Part shown: positions 25,095-36,155 of the stretch, piece after piece
How the letters are laid out: each line of letters opens with the position of its first letter
How positions within the stretch are numbered: the first letter of the stretch is position 1
Assembly: GCF_029168945.1 (NCBI RefSeq)
Contig: NC_083601.1
Coordinates: 30,617,660-30,681,659, forward strand
Length of the DNA: 64,000 nt
Source: Cannabis sativa
Lineage: Eukaryota > Streptophyta > Magnoliopsida > Rosales > Cannabaceae
Direction: 5' to 3'
The notes under the pieces: model-generated
Seen by the model: only the letters and a program-made list of their open reading frames with translations
Database searches by the model: none
Told to the model about the DNA's origin: nothing
Position numbers and translations under genes: made by a program

Positions 25095-26282
25095 CGCAGG
25101 CAGCAACAATCAAATTTTCATATCTCAACCAATTCAACCCCAAATTGATTCAAACTTTCCAGACCTGTTCTATACCTTCCCTAGAACATATCCAAGGCAT
25201 CAAAACAACCCAGAAACCTCAAACACGAAAAATGCCATTAGAGCTCAAGCTTTGAGTTCTAAACTCAAACTTGAGCAAAACCACCTAATCATGCATTCCA
25301 CTAGCTTAATTCTACTTAATCAAGCTTATCTAAGCCTCTGAAAACAATTAAAAACAATAACAACAACACAGCAACAGATTCACAACATTTTCACCAAAAA
25401 TCACATTTTTGAGCTAGAAATTCTAAACTTGAAACAAGGTACTATACATGCATTTCTAATAGCTTAATTAACCTCAAAATAACATACATACATACATCCC
25501 AGAAATTAACCATAAAACCCAGCAGTAACAACAACTAAGAATTCATGCATGCATCACCAACTTTTCATCAAAATTCAACAAAACATAAAGAGAAGTTACA
25601 AGAGCTAACCTAGCTTGAAATGGACCTTAAAGAGGGATGGATTCACAAGTAAAACTTCAAGGAAAAGCCAACTCCAAGCTGCTCCAAAGTGGCCGAAAAT
25701 GAGAGGAAAGAAAGAGAGGTTTTGAAAGCTTTTTCTCAAATTTTCTAAGTGTTGAGTTTTTTGTGAAAATGAGTAAATGAAAACAAAGCCACATATACTA
25801 TTTCATTTCAGCCATTAATTAAACAAATAACATTTATTTTTCAAATAATCAAGTCACTAAAGACAAAACACTAATGGGGCAAAAAGACCATTTTGCCCCT
25901 CCACCTTAAAACCACATAAATTATACTAAAGGGGTATTTTTGGGAAATTCTAAATTCCCGGCCATTCCCGACATTCCCAATGTCTAAAACCCGTCCCCAA
26001 ACTACTAACATACTAAGTTGTGATTTCTACTGAGCCAAACGCCGAGTTCCAAAATACCGGGCACCGGAAATGCAAAATATGAAAACTACTGAATAACATA
26101 ACCATGCATTTCTGAATTCCATAAATAACAGTATAATAAATTATTTAAATAGCTATAAATAATTTCATAATTAATCATAAACAACTGCTAATTTCCAAAT
26201 TAACTAAGCGGGCTTTACAAAATACTTTTAACTTATATATTTATTTTTTATTGAATCAAAATAAAAAAAAAACTTCTTTTTA

Positions 26283-26636
26283 CACTTTAAAATAGTTTTT
26301 GTTTTTTGTATTTTTACAGAACTCCATATAGAAATCTATCTAGCAACTAATAGAACAATTTAAATCGCAACCAAAATTCATATAGCAAAACATATAGAAA
26401 CCACCAGAACTACCCAAATCGCAAATTAAAAAAAAAAAATAGTTTATAAGGTAATTTCCCTAAAAAAATGTATTAAAATATTTAATTATAAAGAGTAATA
26501 ATAATAAAGAATATTATCCCATCTATGTGGATTTTAGTTGCGATTTAAGTTGCTCTCTTAAAAGCTATACGAGTTTTTATGTGAAATTCTGTAAAAATAC
26601 AAAAAAAAAATTGTATTGAAATGTAAAAACTAAAAT
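26283..26636. mobile_element. Foldback MITE with long imperfect inverted ends
   Basis: TTTTTGTATTTTTACAGAA, then a variable part, then CAACTTAAATCGCAACTAAAA on one strand matches the other end (around 26300-26375 against 26530-26615) for about 75 bases with gaps. No coding capacity. Exact borders and target duplication were not resolved. Confidence 0.5.
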
Positions 26637-26689
26637 AAAAAAACCCTAATAATAATACTTAATTTATTTTTTTTAATCAAAGAATAATT

Positions 26690-27208
26690 TATAAGAATAT
26701 TTTTATTTAAAGAAATATATTTCTATTTAAAGAAATAAATTTCTATTTAAGGAAATAAATAAATAATTGATTTTCTGATAAATGAATATTTTATATTCAT
26801 TGAATCTGGACAAAATCTATTATGTAATATTCTATATATGGTCAGATTTCTATATTCATTACATGATTTGATTTCCTGAATTAATTGTCAAAATATTCTG
26901 ACAATTAATGTGGCGCAGATACTGATGGAGTATCTCACCTATAAATATAGGGTCTCGATCCCCAAGCTTCTCACTCATTTTGTTCATAACAACAAATTCC
27001 ATCTAAAGAGAGTTGAGAGAGCGAGGAAGCCCGATTACCCACATCAATCGGTTTCTTTTGCAGATCATGCTTATGTGGGGCTAAAACTCAAAGATTTAAT
27101 GGCTGGAGGTATTTTGATCCTTAAATTATAGTGCATATATGATTTATTAATTCTGCACTTTATACTTAATCATATATGTTTCAGTTTATACATTTAATTT
27201 ATCCCACA
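26690..27208 (+). repeat. 5' LTR of the old copia element
   Basis: 519 bp, near-identical to 50446-50964. A 73-codon frame at 26910-27131 recurs in both LTRs only because the LTRs are copies; it is probably not a protein gene. CTATAAATATAGGG at about 26939 is a plausible TATA box for the element's transcript. Confidence 0.88.
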
Positions 27209-27210
27209 GA

Positions 27211-27222
27211 TGGTATCAAAGC
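27211..27222 (+). other. Primer binding site of the old copia element
   Basis: TGGTATCAAAGC lies two bases after the 5' LTR. It is complementary to the 3' end of initiator methionine tRNA except for one base (usual form TGGTATCAGAGC). Confidence 0.8.
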
Positions 27223-27326
27223 GGATTATATATCTCTGCCTTGATTTATTTTGAGTTTCATATATATATATACATACGGGGTTTTTCATTTATAATATAA
27301 ATTATGTATATTTTTATATATATACC

Positions 27327-28832
27327 TGTTGACCAAAAGTCAATCACTCACTTATTTTGATGATAAACAAATATTTGATTATTATTTGTTACTAATCTTT
27401 TCTTGACCATTTTGCAAGCAAATTCACAAAGTATCAATATTTGCTCGGTAAAGTCAAACATAATCAAAGAAGTGGATTCAACAAGTATATCAACTACTTC
27501 ATACTTTATAAGATCAAAAGTTTTATCAAGAGATCAAGAATCCAAGACCCTATCCAAAAGAGGACTTCAAAAACTAAAAGTCAAAAGTCAACCCGAAAGT
27601 CAAAGTCAAAGTCAACTCTCGGGAAAAAGTCAACTTTGGATCAAAACATGCAAATCAAGTTAGGAAGCTCATCTACATCAAGACTACAAACAATCACATG
27701 GTATAAATTTATTTTAGTCTTGTTAAAGTGATTTGCATAGTATACTAGGGTTTATAAGTACAAGTTTTGGCCCACTCACTAACTTGTGCAACAAGTTTTC
27801 TCACACGATAGTCCAAAATTTCTTTTGATTGAATTTCTAAATCACATTTTTTTTTAACTAAGAGAACAAAATTGGAATTTTTGAAATCGGATAATCGAGT
27901 AAAGAGTTATGCGCGTTTTAGTGCCGAAAAATGCAAGTTTTGAACCTGCCTGATTTTCGGCCTACCTATTGAAAATAGGTAGTCCGTTTTTTGCAGATAG
28001 GTAGTCCGTTTTAAAATAGGTAGTCCGTTTTTCCCAGGATTCTTTTTGAAAAATGTGCTAACGGCTATAAACGGCTAGTTTTTGTTCCTACACTATATAA
28101 ACTTGTTTTTCACTCAAAAATTCAGGTTGGTTGAGCTTCTATTCATCATATAACATCATTCTAAGTGTTCTAAACTAAAGAGTTATCATCTTTTCATAAA
28201 CACACCAACCACACACACTTGAGCCAAACTTGTTCTTATCTTCTCTAGTGTGCTTGCAATTCTCTCTAGGGTTTTACATTGTTTTCCATCTTATTATAGA
28301 GAGTTTGCTTTGTATTTCAAAATTACATATTCATTGTATTGAGAGGTGAGGTTGGCACCGGTAGAAAAACAACTCGGTTGTAGGTGAGGTTGACACCAGT
28401 TTTGTAAACAACCCGAGAAAAGTGAGATTGGCACTTCAACAATCCGGCGAGGTTGATAGTCCTTGAAGAAAACTATTGTGAGAGGTTTGGGAAAAACCTT
28501 GGTGAAAAACTCCCCGGTTGTAAGGGTTAGTCAAGCCCGTTAACTTGGCTCGATATTGGAACTCAAAGCTAGGTCCATAGCTTTGAAGACCAAGGACGTA
28601 GGTGGGATAGTTCTACCGAACCTTGTAAAAATCGAGAGTTTGCATTTTCTAATCCTTAAACTCTTTACTTTACAAGTTTGATTATTTGTCATGATATATT
28701 GCTTGCCATATTACTTGCTTTTATTTGATTAAGTGGCTAATTGCTTAATTTTGTGTTAAAAGTTTTGATTTACCGAAATTAGTATAAATTTCCAATTCAC
28801 CCCCCCTCTTGGAAACATATCTTGGGCTAACA
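27327..28832 (+). repeat. 5' LTR of the Sirevirus-like element
   Basis: 1506 bp, same length as 42188-43693, with about ten differences by eye, two of them one-base indels that cancel. It contains a triple GATAGGTAGTCCGTTTT motif (about 27978-28030) and CACTATATAAACTTG (TATA box, about 28090). Reading frames at 27403-27731 are not considered genes. Confidence 0.9.
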
Positions 28833-28834
28833 TT

Positions 28835-28846
28835 TGGTATCAGAGC
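28835..28846 (+). other. Primer binding site of the Sirevirus-like element
   Basis: TGGTATCAGAGC, an exact match to the initiator methionine tRNA 3' end complement, two bases after the 5' LTR. Confidence 0.92.
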
Positions 28847-28886
28847 AAGGGCTCAAATTATTTGATTAGATTTCACAATCTAGAGC

Positions 28887-30050
28887 ATGGCGTTTCCAAG
28901 CAATTCACACAATAACATGCTAGAAGGTTTAAGCACAAGTAGAGCACCATTCTTTGATGGGGTAGACTTTCCTTATTGGAAAATTAGAATGGAAACGTAT
29001 CTTCAATCCATTGATTATGATTTGTGGCATATTGTATGTTATGGTCCTTACATTCCTATGCATGTTGTAGATGGTGTAGAAACTATAAAGAAATATGATG
29101 CATATAATGAAAATGATAAGAAGATGATGTCTAAGAATGCTAAGGCTAAGTATGCTTTAATATGTGGACTAGATAGAGATATATTTAAAAATATTGAGCA
29201 TGCCTCCTCGGCTCATGACATGTGGAAAATGTTAGAAGTAACTCATCAAGGAACTAGTGCCATGAAAGAAACTAAAATTCAACTTTTAGTTACTCAATAT
29301 GAAAATTTCAAGATGTTACAACATGATACCATTGCTAACATGTATACTCGTTTCACAACTATTACTAATGGTTTGAACTCTCTTGGCAAGGTACTTACAC
29401 AAAAGGAAATGGTGACAAAAATTTTGAGAAGTCTCGCCAAAGCCTACCAAGGCAAAGTAGTTGCCATCCAAGAAGCCAAGGACCTCTCAACTCTACCATT
29501 GGAAGAGCTCATTGGTTCTCTCATGAATCATGAGATTTTCATGAATGCTCAAGAAGAAGAGGAAGTTGATAAAAAGAAGAAGAACACAATTGCATTCAAA
29601 TCCACTTCACATGATGATAGTGAAGCTAGTGAGGATGGTGATAGTGATATGGAGGATATAACCCTACTCACAAAGAACTTTAAGAAGTTTTTGAAGTTCA
29701 AGAAGAATGCAAATAGATTTTACAAAGGGAGTAACTCAAGGGAGAGCTCAAGAAAAGATGATCAAATTATTTGCTATGAATGCAAAAAGCCCGGTCATAT
29801 GAAAACGGATTGTCCTTTGAGAAAGAGGAGTAGAAGAAGGGCAATGATGGCTACTTGGAGTGAAAGCGAGAAAGAAAGTTCTGGAGATGAACAACATGAG
29901 ATAGCCAACACTTGCTTTATGGCCATTGATGATAAGGTAAGTAATCCTAACCATACAAGTGATTTTGAGAGTGAAAGTGATGATGATGCACTTGATATGT
30001 CTTATGATGAATTATCAAAATCCTTCAATGATTTGTTTGTTGATTTTTAA
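28887..30050 (+). CDS. Retrotransposon Gag polyprotein (387 aa, open)
   Basis: The frame starts 41 bases after the primer site and is undamaged. The N-terminus has the DUF4219-type signature (FFDGVDFPYWKIRMETYL, residues about 22-39). It is followed by a UBN2/Retrotran_gag region (about 75-215), a Lys/Asp/Glu-rich stretch and a CCHC zinc knuckle, CYECKKPGHMKTDC (about residues 294-307). Gag forms the particle that packages element RNA. It ends at TAA (30048-30050), but the same reading frame continues for 160 more codons, so this stop probably cuts a once longer Gag. With no pol in the element, Gag is its only protein. Confidence 0.85.
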   Translation: MAFPSNSHNNMLEGLSTSRAPFFDGVDFPYWKIRMETYLQSIDYDLWHIVCYGPYIPMHVVDGVETIKKYDAYNENDKKMMSKNAKAKYALICGLDRDIFKNIEHASSAHDMWKMLEVTHQGTSAMKETKIQLLVTQYENFKMLQHDTIANMYTRFTTITNGLNSLGKVLTQKEMVTKILRSLAKAYQGKVVAIQEAKDLSTLPLEELIGSLMNHEIFMNAQEEEEVDKKKKNTIAFKSTSHDDSEASEDGDSDMEDITLLTKNFKKFLKFKKNANRFYKGSNSRESSRKDDQIICYECKKPGHMKTDCPLRKRSRRRAMMATWSESEKESSGDEQHEIANTCFMAIDDKVSNPNHTSDFESESDDDALDMSYDELSKSFNDLFVDF

Positions 30051-30533
30051 AAATTGCTTGCTAAGAACTCAACTCAAAGAAAGAAAATAAGTTTATTGCT
30101 TGAAGAAGTTGAGGCTTTGAAAGTCAAAGAAAATGAGTTTTTGATTGAAACTCAATGCAAAAATTGTTCCTTATTTGAAAAAGATGTTGTAAACTTGAAA
30201 GCTAAAGTTGATGATTTAAACAAGGTGGTTTACAATTTTACAAAAGGAAAAGAAAATTTTGAAATTATGCTTGGGAGTCAAAAATGTGCTTTTTCAAAAA
30301 GTGGTATAGGATATAACACTAGTGTGAAACAAAAATTTCTTAGGAATTTCTTTGTCAAATCATCTAGTAATTTGAACTTAACTTGCACTTATTGTAACCA
30401 AGATGGTCACACTAAATCCTATTGCCATGTGAAAAAGAATGCCTATTTTGGTAAGGCTATTTGGATACCAAAGTTTTTAAAGACTAACATCAAAGGACCC
30501 AAAGTTATGTGGGTACCAAAAAGAAAGATATAA
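30051..30533 (+). pseudogene. Continuation of Gag after an in-frame stop, with a second zinc knuckle
   Basis: It is in the same frame as the Gag above and separated from it only by one TAA. It contains a coiled-coil-like region (LLEEVEALKVKENEFLIETQ) and a second CCHC knuckle, CTYCNQDGHTKSYC, then ends in WVPKRKI and TAA. The usual Sirevirus Gag has such a C-terminal part before protease. Here no protease or other pol domain follows. Readthrough of the stop could in principle still make it. Confidence 0.7.
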
Positions 30534-30879
30534 GTTTGTTTTGTAGGTATCAATAAAGAGGAACCCAAAGTTGGTTGTTGGGTGTTGATGCTTAAAGAAG
30601 AATGCCAAGTTCCTACATTACCAACAAGTCTCAAAAAGCATTGAAAAAAAGCGTGTCAATTCTTGAACACAACCCAAATTAAAAAATTTGGAAATCGGTA
30701 ATATCATTCTTATTCATTCTACTTATTTTGATGAGATTAAGATGCCCAGATGAAAAGAAAATGAAATTTGACGTGTTTGGTTAATTGACTTGCTTTTGAT
30801 CCTTCTTGTTCATTCTCTTATGCATACATGCTTAATTGGTATTTCACATACTATTTCTATGAATAAAAGTTTTGATTAG

Positions 30880-31900
30880 TTGAGTTTTGACATTCTTGAA
30901 CTATACATGCTGAAAAATTCAGATTATAGGTCATTATGCAAATTTTTGGTGAACTTTGGACATACATTTGAACTAGTGAATATGTGAACTTTTACATGTT
31001 TGGCTAGTATATATGTTTATATGTTTGAACATGTCCAAATGAGTGTATTTAGCATGCCTAAAGGTTTTTCTTGATTGAAATATGCTTTGAACAAAATTTT
31101 GGTATGTCATTTGCTTATTTTTAACTTTTTAAGGCCATAATGGGTGAAATTTGCCAAAATTTCATATTGTTGAGAAAATTATTGTTTTGAAAGCTTTTAC
31201 ATGTTTAAATACTCATATATAAACTGTCTCAAAAATAATTTTTCAAAAATAATGCTCAAATCTTGATTTTGGTACTATCTTGCATAATTTTGACTTTTTA
31301 AGACCTAAAAGAGTGTTTTTTTTACCAAACTTGATCAATTTTCAATATTTTTCAATTCTGTAAGTTTGTACACCTCACATTTAACATTCTTGAACTACTG
31401 AAAAAAGAATTTTTCAATTTGGTTGCATAGAACTCATTTTTGGTAGATTTCTAATTTTTAAGCAAATTGAAAAGCTTACCGAAAAGTTAGGATTTTTGAT
31501 ATTCTTCTAATTTTCTTGTTTGAACATGTTTGTTTCATCATTTATCAGTTGTCAAAAAAGATTTTGCATGAAAATTTTGCATAAAATCAATTTTTGGTAA
31601 GTAAGTTGCTTAAAATGACCTTCTATGACCAAAACGAGTAAAACTTGCCAAAATCTCTCATTTTTGAAGCTTTTTCTGTTTTTCCAGCTTGTACACTTCA
31701 TATTAATCATGTTTAAGCTTATGGAAAAAGAATTTTTCAAAAAGGATGCATAAAACTAATTTTGGGTACATATGTTGTTTTTGCTTAAATTTTTGAAAAA
31801 CTTACCAAAAAGTCTCAATTCTTGTCATCTAATTGATTTAAGTGCATGAACACATTTGTTTTATCATCTTGAGGTATGAGAAAATATTTGAAATCATAAC
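30880..31900 (+). repeat. Noncoding internal region made of diverged repeats of about 160 bases
   Basis: A module containing AAAAAAGAATTTTTCAA, TGCATAAAACT and ATTTTTGGTA recurs near 31077 (partial), 31227, 31397, 31549 and 31720, all in the same orientation and much diverged. Each is followed by a run of T/A and a TTxCCAAAA motif. There is no open frame. This takes the place of pol in the Sirevirus-like element. Confidence 0.6.
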
Positions 31901-32028
31901 TATGCCATTATTTACCAGTATCTCTTCCTTTCAAGGTCTTTGACATATTTTTTTTGGTAGATTGAATGTTTAAACTTGTTTTGCCTATATGAACTTTCAT
32001 CTTTTTATCCATTCTAAAATTTCTCTTT

Positions 32029-34908
32029 TGTAACACCCCGATATTTGCCTTACTTTACAAAAATACCATTTTAAATGCATAATTTGAAAAGAAAAAAAAA
32101 TCCTTTAAATACAACAATGGATTTTAGAAATCAAAATGCAAAAGAGAAGGATCCTTCATTTGTAAAACAAAATACGATAAGTAAATAATTTTAAAATAAT
32201 ACATTTTCATTGTGTTTAGATTTTTCAACTGCTTAAAATAAAACAGGCACCACCGGCGTTCTAGATCGTTTGCCCGTCCGTAGCCACTCACAGTATACGT
32301 ACCAGAACTGACCCTGCTCACTATACATACTTCCCTGTCTAATACCTGTAGGGGGAAAGTAAGGGGGTGAGCTAAAAGCTCAGTAAGGAAATGCTTATCA
32401 TAAAATACCATATAATATCACACATACCATTACTGTATTTATTAAGTTTTAGCAATATCATACACTTTATTTATAACCATAACCAAATAACTGTATACAT
32501 AGAAACCTTTATCATATAGATCCATAAAAATTGTTCACACCATACATATATACAGAGATCATAACTCAGTATCACATTCATAACATAATCATATCAATAC
32601 TATAAATAATAATGCCATTACCATAATATTGGCATATCATAGCCATTACTTACATAATCCGGGCCTAGCTTGGCCCTACAATATCCTGGGCCTAATCTGC
32701 CCATATAATAACCTGGGCCTATGCAGCCTTACTATTGTTATAGGATAGGGTATCTCTATATTCAACAGTAACATCACTGTATCATACCCACCATAACAAT
32801 CTCATACACGACTCAGTAAAATGTAGGGTAGGGTATCTCTACATTCAACGGCCTTATCCCGTATCATACCCCACCATGGTCCCTCACTTTACCTGAGACG
32901 TTAGCATACAACATATAACATACAACATACACCATACACCATACACCATACACCATACAACATACAATACACATCATACAACATACAACATTATACAAGT
33001 CATAACAACCATAATTTATATATCAATTTACCAACATTGTGCCCATACCACACATTCTCAGTACCATATATAGACTTATAATAACAAATCATAACTCATA
33101 TTTCTTTTTTGAATAATCATAACTCATATTTCAGTACACAAAGAATCCAAATTTATGCAGATAAACACATATAAAACTATCTAATTTCCTTACCTCAAAT
33201 CCCGCTGCTTAAACTTGTTATCTCGTCACTAATACCTATAATAACACATGGGTCAAGGCCCTAACATTAAAATTCACACTCTTACAGTACAGCAGAAAGA
33301 ATACTATTTTTGACCAATAACTACACGAATTCAGTAAAAGTTTCCTTCATAAAAATTATAGAAAATTCAATTATCTTTCCAATGATATAAAGATCACGAA
33401 GTATGGATTAAAACTGAGGGAGTTATGATAGTTTTACTGAAACTATTTCTGAGAAGGAATATGGAGTAACGAATCACAGTAGACATCGGAAATCCAAAGT
33501 TTTGATACTGAAATATTCCAAATCAGAGAATACTATCTTCATAAAAGTTTTAGAAAATCGAATTCCCTTTTTAATGACACTAAAATCTTTAAAATCGGAG
33601 TCATAACGTAAGAGATATAGGTATTATACCGAAACAGTTTTCTAGAAATCCTGAAACAAATGGATTTCGAACTACAGCAATAAAACAATAATTTTGACTT
33701 AGAATAATCAATAATTAGTGAATGGTTTCTTCATAAAACATTTAGAAAATTGAATTATCTTTTCAACAGTACTAAGATCGCTAGAATCGGATCATTATTC
33801 AGGGAGATATTTGAATTTTACTGAGACAACTTATATAGAAAATATGAAAAACGATTTACAACAAACAACATAGAAATAGTTATTTTTGACATAGATAAAT
33901 TTCGATTCAGTAAAACCTTTCTTCATAAGAATTATGGGAAATTCAATAAGCTTTCTATAGACACCAAGATTGTGAGAATCGGATGAGTATTTAAAGAGAT
34001 ATGGCAGTTTTACTGAGACATGTTTTATTCTGAAAAATAAGAAAAGGAGACCTACGAATATTCTCCTATTGTGATCAATAAATAAGTAAATGTAGAGTTT
34101 CTTACCTCAAATACATCAAGCTGCTTGGATCGATAGACATAAGATGATGGTGATCAAAGATGAGAGTGAAGAGTGGTACAGATTTGGCTAAGGATGTAAT
34201 GGAAAGATGACTTGAAAATTTTAGGGTTAGTCTTGCTCAGGTGGGAAGAATAGAACGATATAATTTTAGGGTTGAAACCTATACTATCTGACTCGTTTAG
34301 TTTTATCAATAATAATAATATTAATATAATAACAATAATAATATGATAAATTATTAAATAAACAAATATCTAACTTTTAAATTTAAATTGTAAGCTCTCA
34401 ATCTCGTAACTTTAGGGCTTAGTTTTGACCTAGAAAAATTACGAATTCTGATATAGCTATTTCTACAAAATTTATAGATCTTTAAATTATCTTTCCAACG
34501 CCACTGGAATCACCTCAATCGGAGTTATAAAACTCCAGATATGGTCATTTTAGTAAAACAGTTTCTAAACCTGCGAATTTCTCTAAACTTACGATTTTTC
34601 TAACATTAATCAAATAATAATATTATTTAATACCACTTATATGTACAATTAATTAAATCTAATAAATATATTATAAAAACGTAATGGACTTTCATATCGG
34701 GCTTGAATTAAACATTACTTACTCGTGAAAATATCATAATATTTTACTTTCGTAGTTAATACAACTTTAACTTTCTTTATAAAATTGGTACAACTACTCT
34801 AAGCAATAATATCAACTCACTAACAACACAAATAAATGAGATAATTATCCTCGCACAATTAATATCCAAACAAAAAAAATTAAATACTATTTTAAATTGG
34901 ATATTACA
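32029..34908 (-). repeat. 3' LTR of the LARD element
   Basis: 2880 bp, TGTAACACCCCG...GGATATTACA on the plus strand. It contains GGGCCTA/GGCCC hairpin modules (about 32660-32730), a CATACACCATACAC minisatellite (about 32915-32995) and the 192-base repeats listed separately. A 95-codon frame at 32124-32411 recurs in the other LTR only as part of the duplication. Confidence 0.92.
33345..34040 (-). repeat. Four LTR modules with an exact 192-base period
   Basis: Each module starts with CTTCATAAAA/G (33345, 33537, 33729, 33921). It continues TTAGAAAATT, an ATTATCTTTCCAATG-like part, a GAATCGGA box, GAGATAT and a TTTTACTGAGAC box. Copies have drifted strongly in sequence but not in spacing. A lone relative of the same box lies at about 34460-34570. 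The second LTR carries the same array at 40259, 40451, 40643 and 40835. Confidence 0.8.
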
Positions 34909-34926
34909 TTCTACCCTCCTTAAAAG
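34909..34926 (-). other. Polypurine tract of the LARD element
   Basis: On the minus strand TTTTAAGGAGGGTAGAA directly precedes the 3' LTR. This is the plus-strand priming site in reverse transcription. Confidence 0.85.
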
Positions 34927-35755
34927 AAATTTCGTCCCCGAAATTTAACTTACCAACACTCGGGGTGTTGAGTCTTCATGTCTTTCACCACTTACCGCAT
35001 AACCTCCTTATCTACTATATGGAGCCAACAAATATGCATTTAACCTATATCTTGTCGATCAATCCATAAAACATATAATACAAATAACTTATTAATTAAG
35101 CATTATTATTTCTCTATACATTACTTAAATATCAAAACATACTCTATCATAATAAATTACATATACATGCTTTAAATACATAAGTTTTGCAATAGCATGC
35201 TCGTAATATTATAAAAAAAATTCTTCTCTTATGACCATCCTTACATGACATTAAGAGTGAAACTATTTATTCTTCCATGAGCATCTTTACATGCCATTAA
35301 GAGTAAAACTATTTATTCTCTAAATGAACATCCTTACATGTCACTTGAGAACACATTATACAATACATTACACAGTGTCATTCTTTCAATTTCATAGATG
35401 TTACTCACTCATCGATAGACACTTGTTCCATGACACTTGGAAATAAACATGTAAGCTCTAAAAAAAGGTCTTCTATATATAAATATTTTAATGATCCATT
35501 TCGACCTTCTTTTTTTTTTTTGTCTCACATTCACTTCTTGATATCATTTATCCATGTATTCATTGCACTCGTCACGCCTTCTCATTTTCCTAGGTAACTG
35601 ATGTTGGTTTCTTTTGTAGTCTCTTTCTTGTATCACTCTATTGTATTTTCTTCGCTAACCTCTCCTATGCTGCTTGGTCATCCATTACTCCTTTCAATCA
35701 AGTTGACTTGATTATGAGATTATCTTGTTTTTCCCATTAACTTTTTTTTTTCTGC

Positions 35756-35995
35756 TAGGCAAACATGAGATAACAAATTCAGTCTTATTAAGATTTCAAA
35801 TAGCTATGTCGAACTCAAGTTGATTATGTTTCGCCTCTTCCTCGGAGAAAGACGATCAAACAATTCCCAATCATGGTCCTCGCGGATCGGATCATCCATA
35901 TAATATACAAAAGGAAACTCCAGATATTTGGTATCCTTCTCTTTGAATGAGATCTCAATTCCAGCGACAGTTTCATTAGATATCGCCCATAAGCA
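35756..35995 (-). pseudogene. ycf2: Plastid ycf2 fragment inside the LARD element
   Basis: The minus-strand translation contains [17 protein letters not shown], then [20 protein letters not shown] and [10 protein letters not shown], which I recognise as the N-terminal part of plastid Ycf2 with a few substitutions. Beyond this, a TAG (in place of Gln) and a small frameshift follow, but nucleotide similarity goes on to about 35756 (CTATTTGAAATCTTA, TTTGTTATCTCATG). The 67-codon open part is 36007-35804. It is a dead piece of organelle DNA carried in a nuclear transposon. Confidence 0.85.
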
Positions 35996-36029
35996 TCTAT
36001 ATTTCATTTTATCATTTATTAACTAAATA

Positions 36030-36155
36030 TTAACTAAGGGATGAACCTAATCCAGAATATGAACCATAAAAGAAAATACAGAGTAAACCGATCACCGGAA
36101 CACCAGTTACAGTACCTATTATCCAAAGAGGAATCCTTCCAGTAGTATCAGCCAT
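36030..36155 (-). pseudogene. psbJ: Plastid psbJ copy, nearly intact, inside the LARD element
   Basis: From the ATG at 36155-36153 the minus strand encodes [18 protein letters not shown] and later [13 protein letters not shown], the photosystem II subunit J, full length plus one residue because the original stop is replaced and TAA follows one codon later. The reading frame stays open upstream to 36254, probably plastid spacer (GGAAAGTAGGACAA before the ATG). In plastids psbJ is in the large single-copy region and ycf2 in the inverted repeat, so their joining here is a rearrangement. It is not expected to function in the nucleus. Confidence 0.88.

Larger units (their letters stand above)
23850..26219 (-). 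mobile_element. Solo LTR, 2370 bp, TSD AAATA, probably Ty3/gypsy type
   Basis: The left end TTTAACACCC (a decayed TGTAACACCC) and right end GGGCTTTACA are exact LTR borders, because AAATA precedes (23845-23849) and follows (26220-26224). No second copy or internal region is present, so recombination between LTRs probably removed the rest. The layout resembles the 2880-bp LTR described below (TGT..ACACC end, tandem GC-richer modules, GACTCAGTAAGAAAAGC versus AGCTCAGTAAGGAAATGC), suggesting the same superfamily and minus orientation. Short reading frames at 24416-24714 and 25070-25255 are not genes. Confidence 0.8.
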
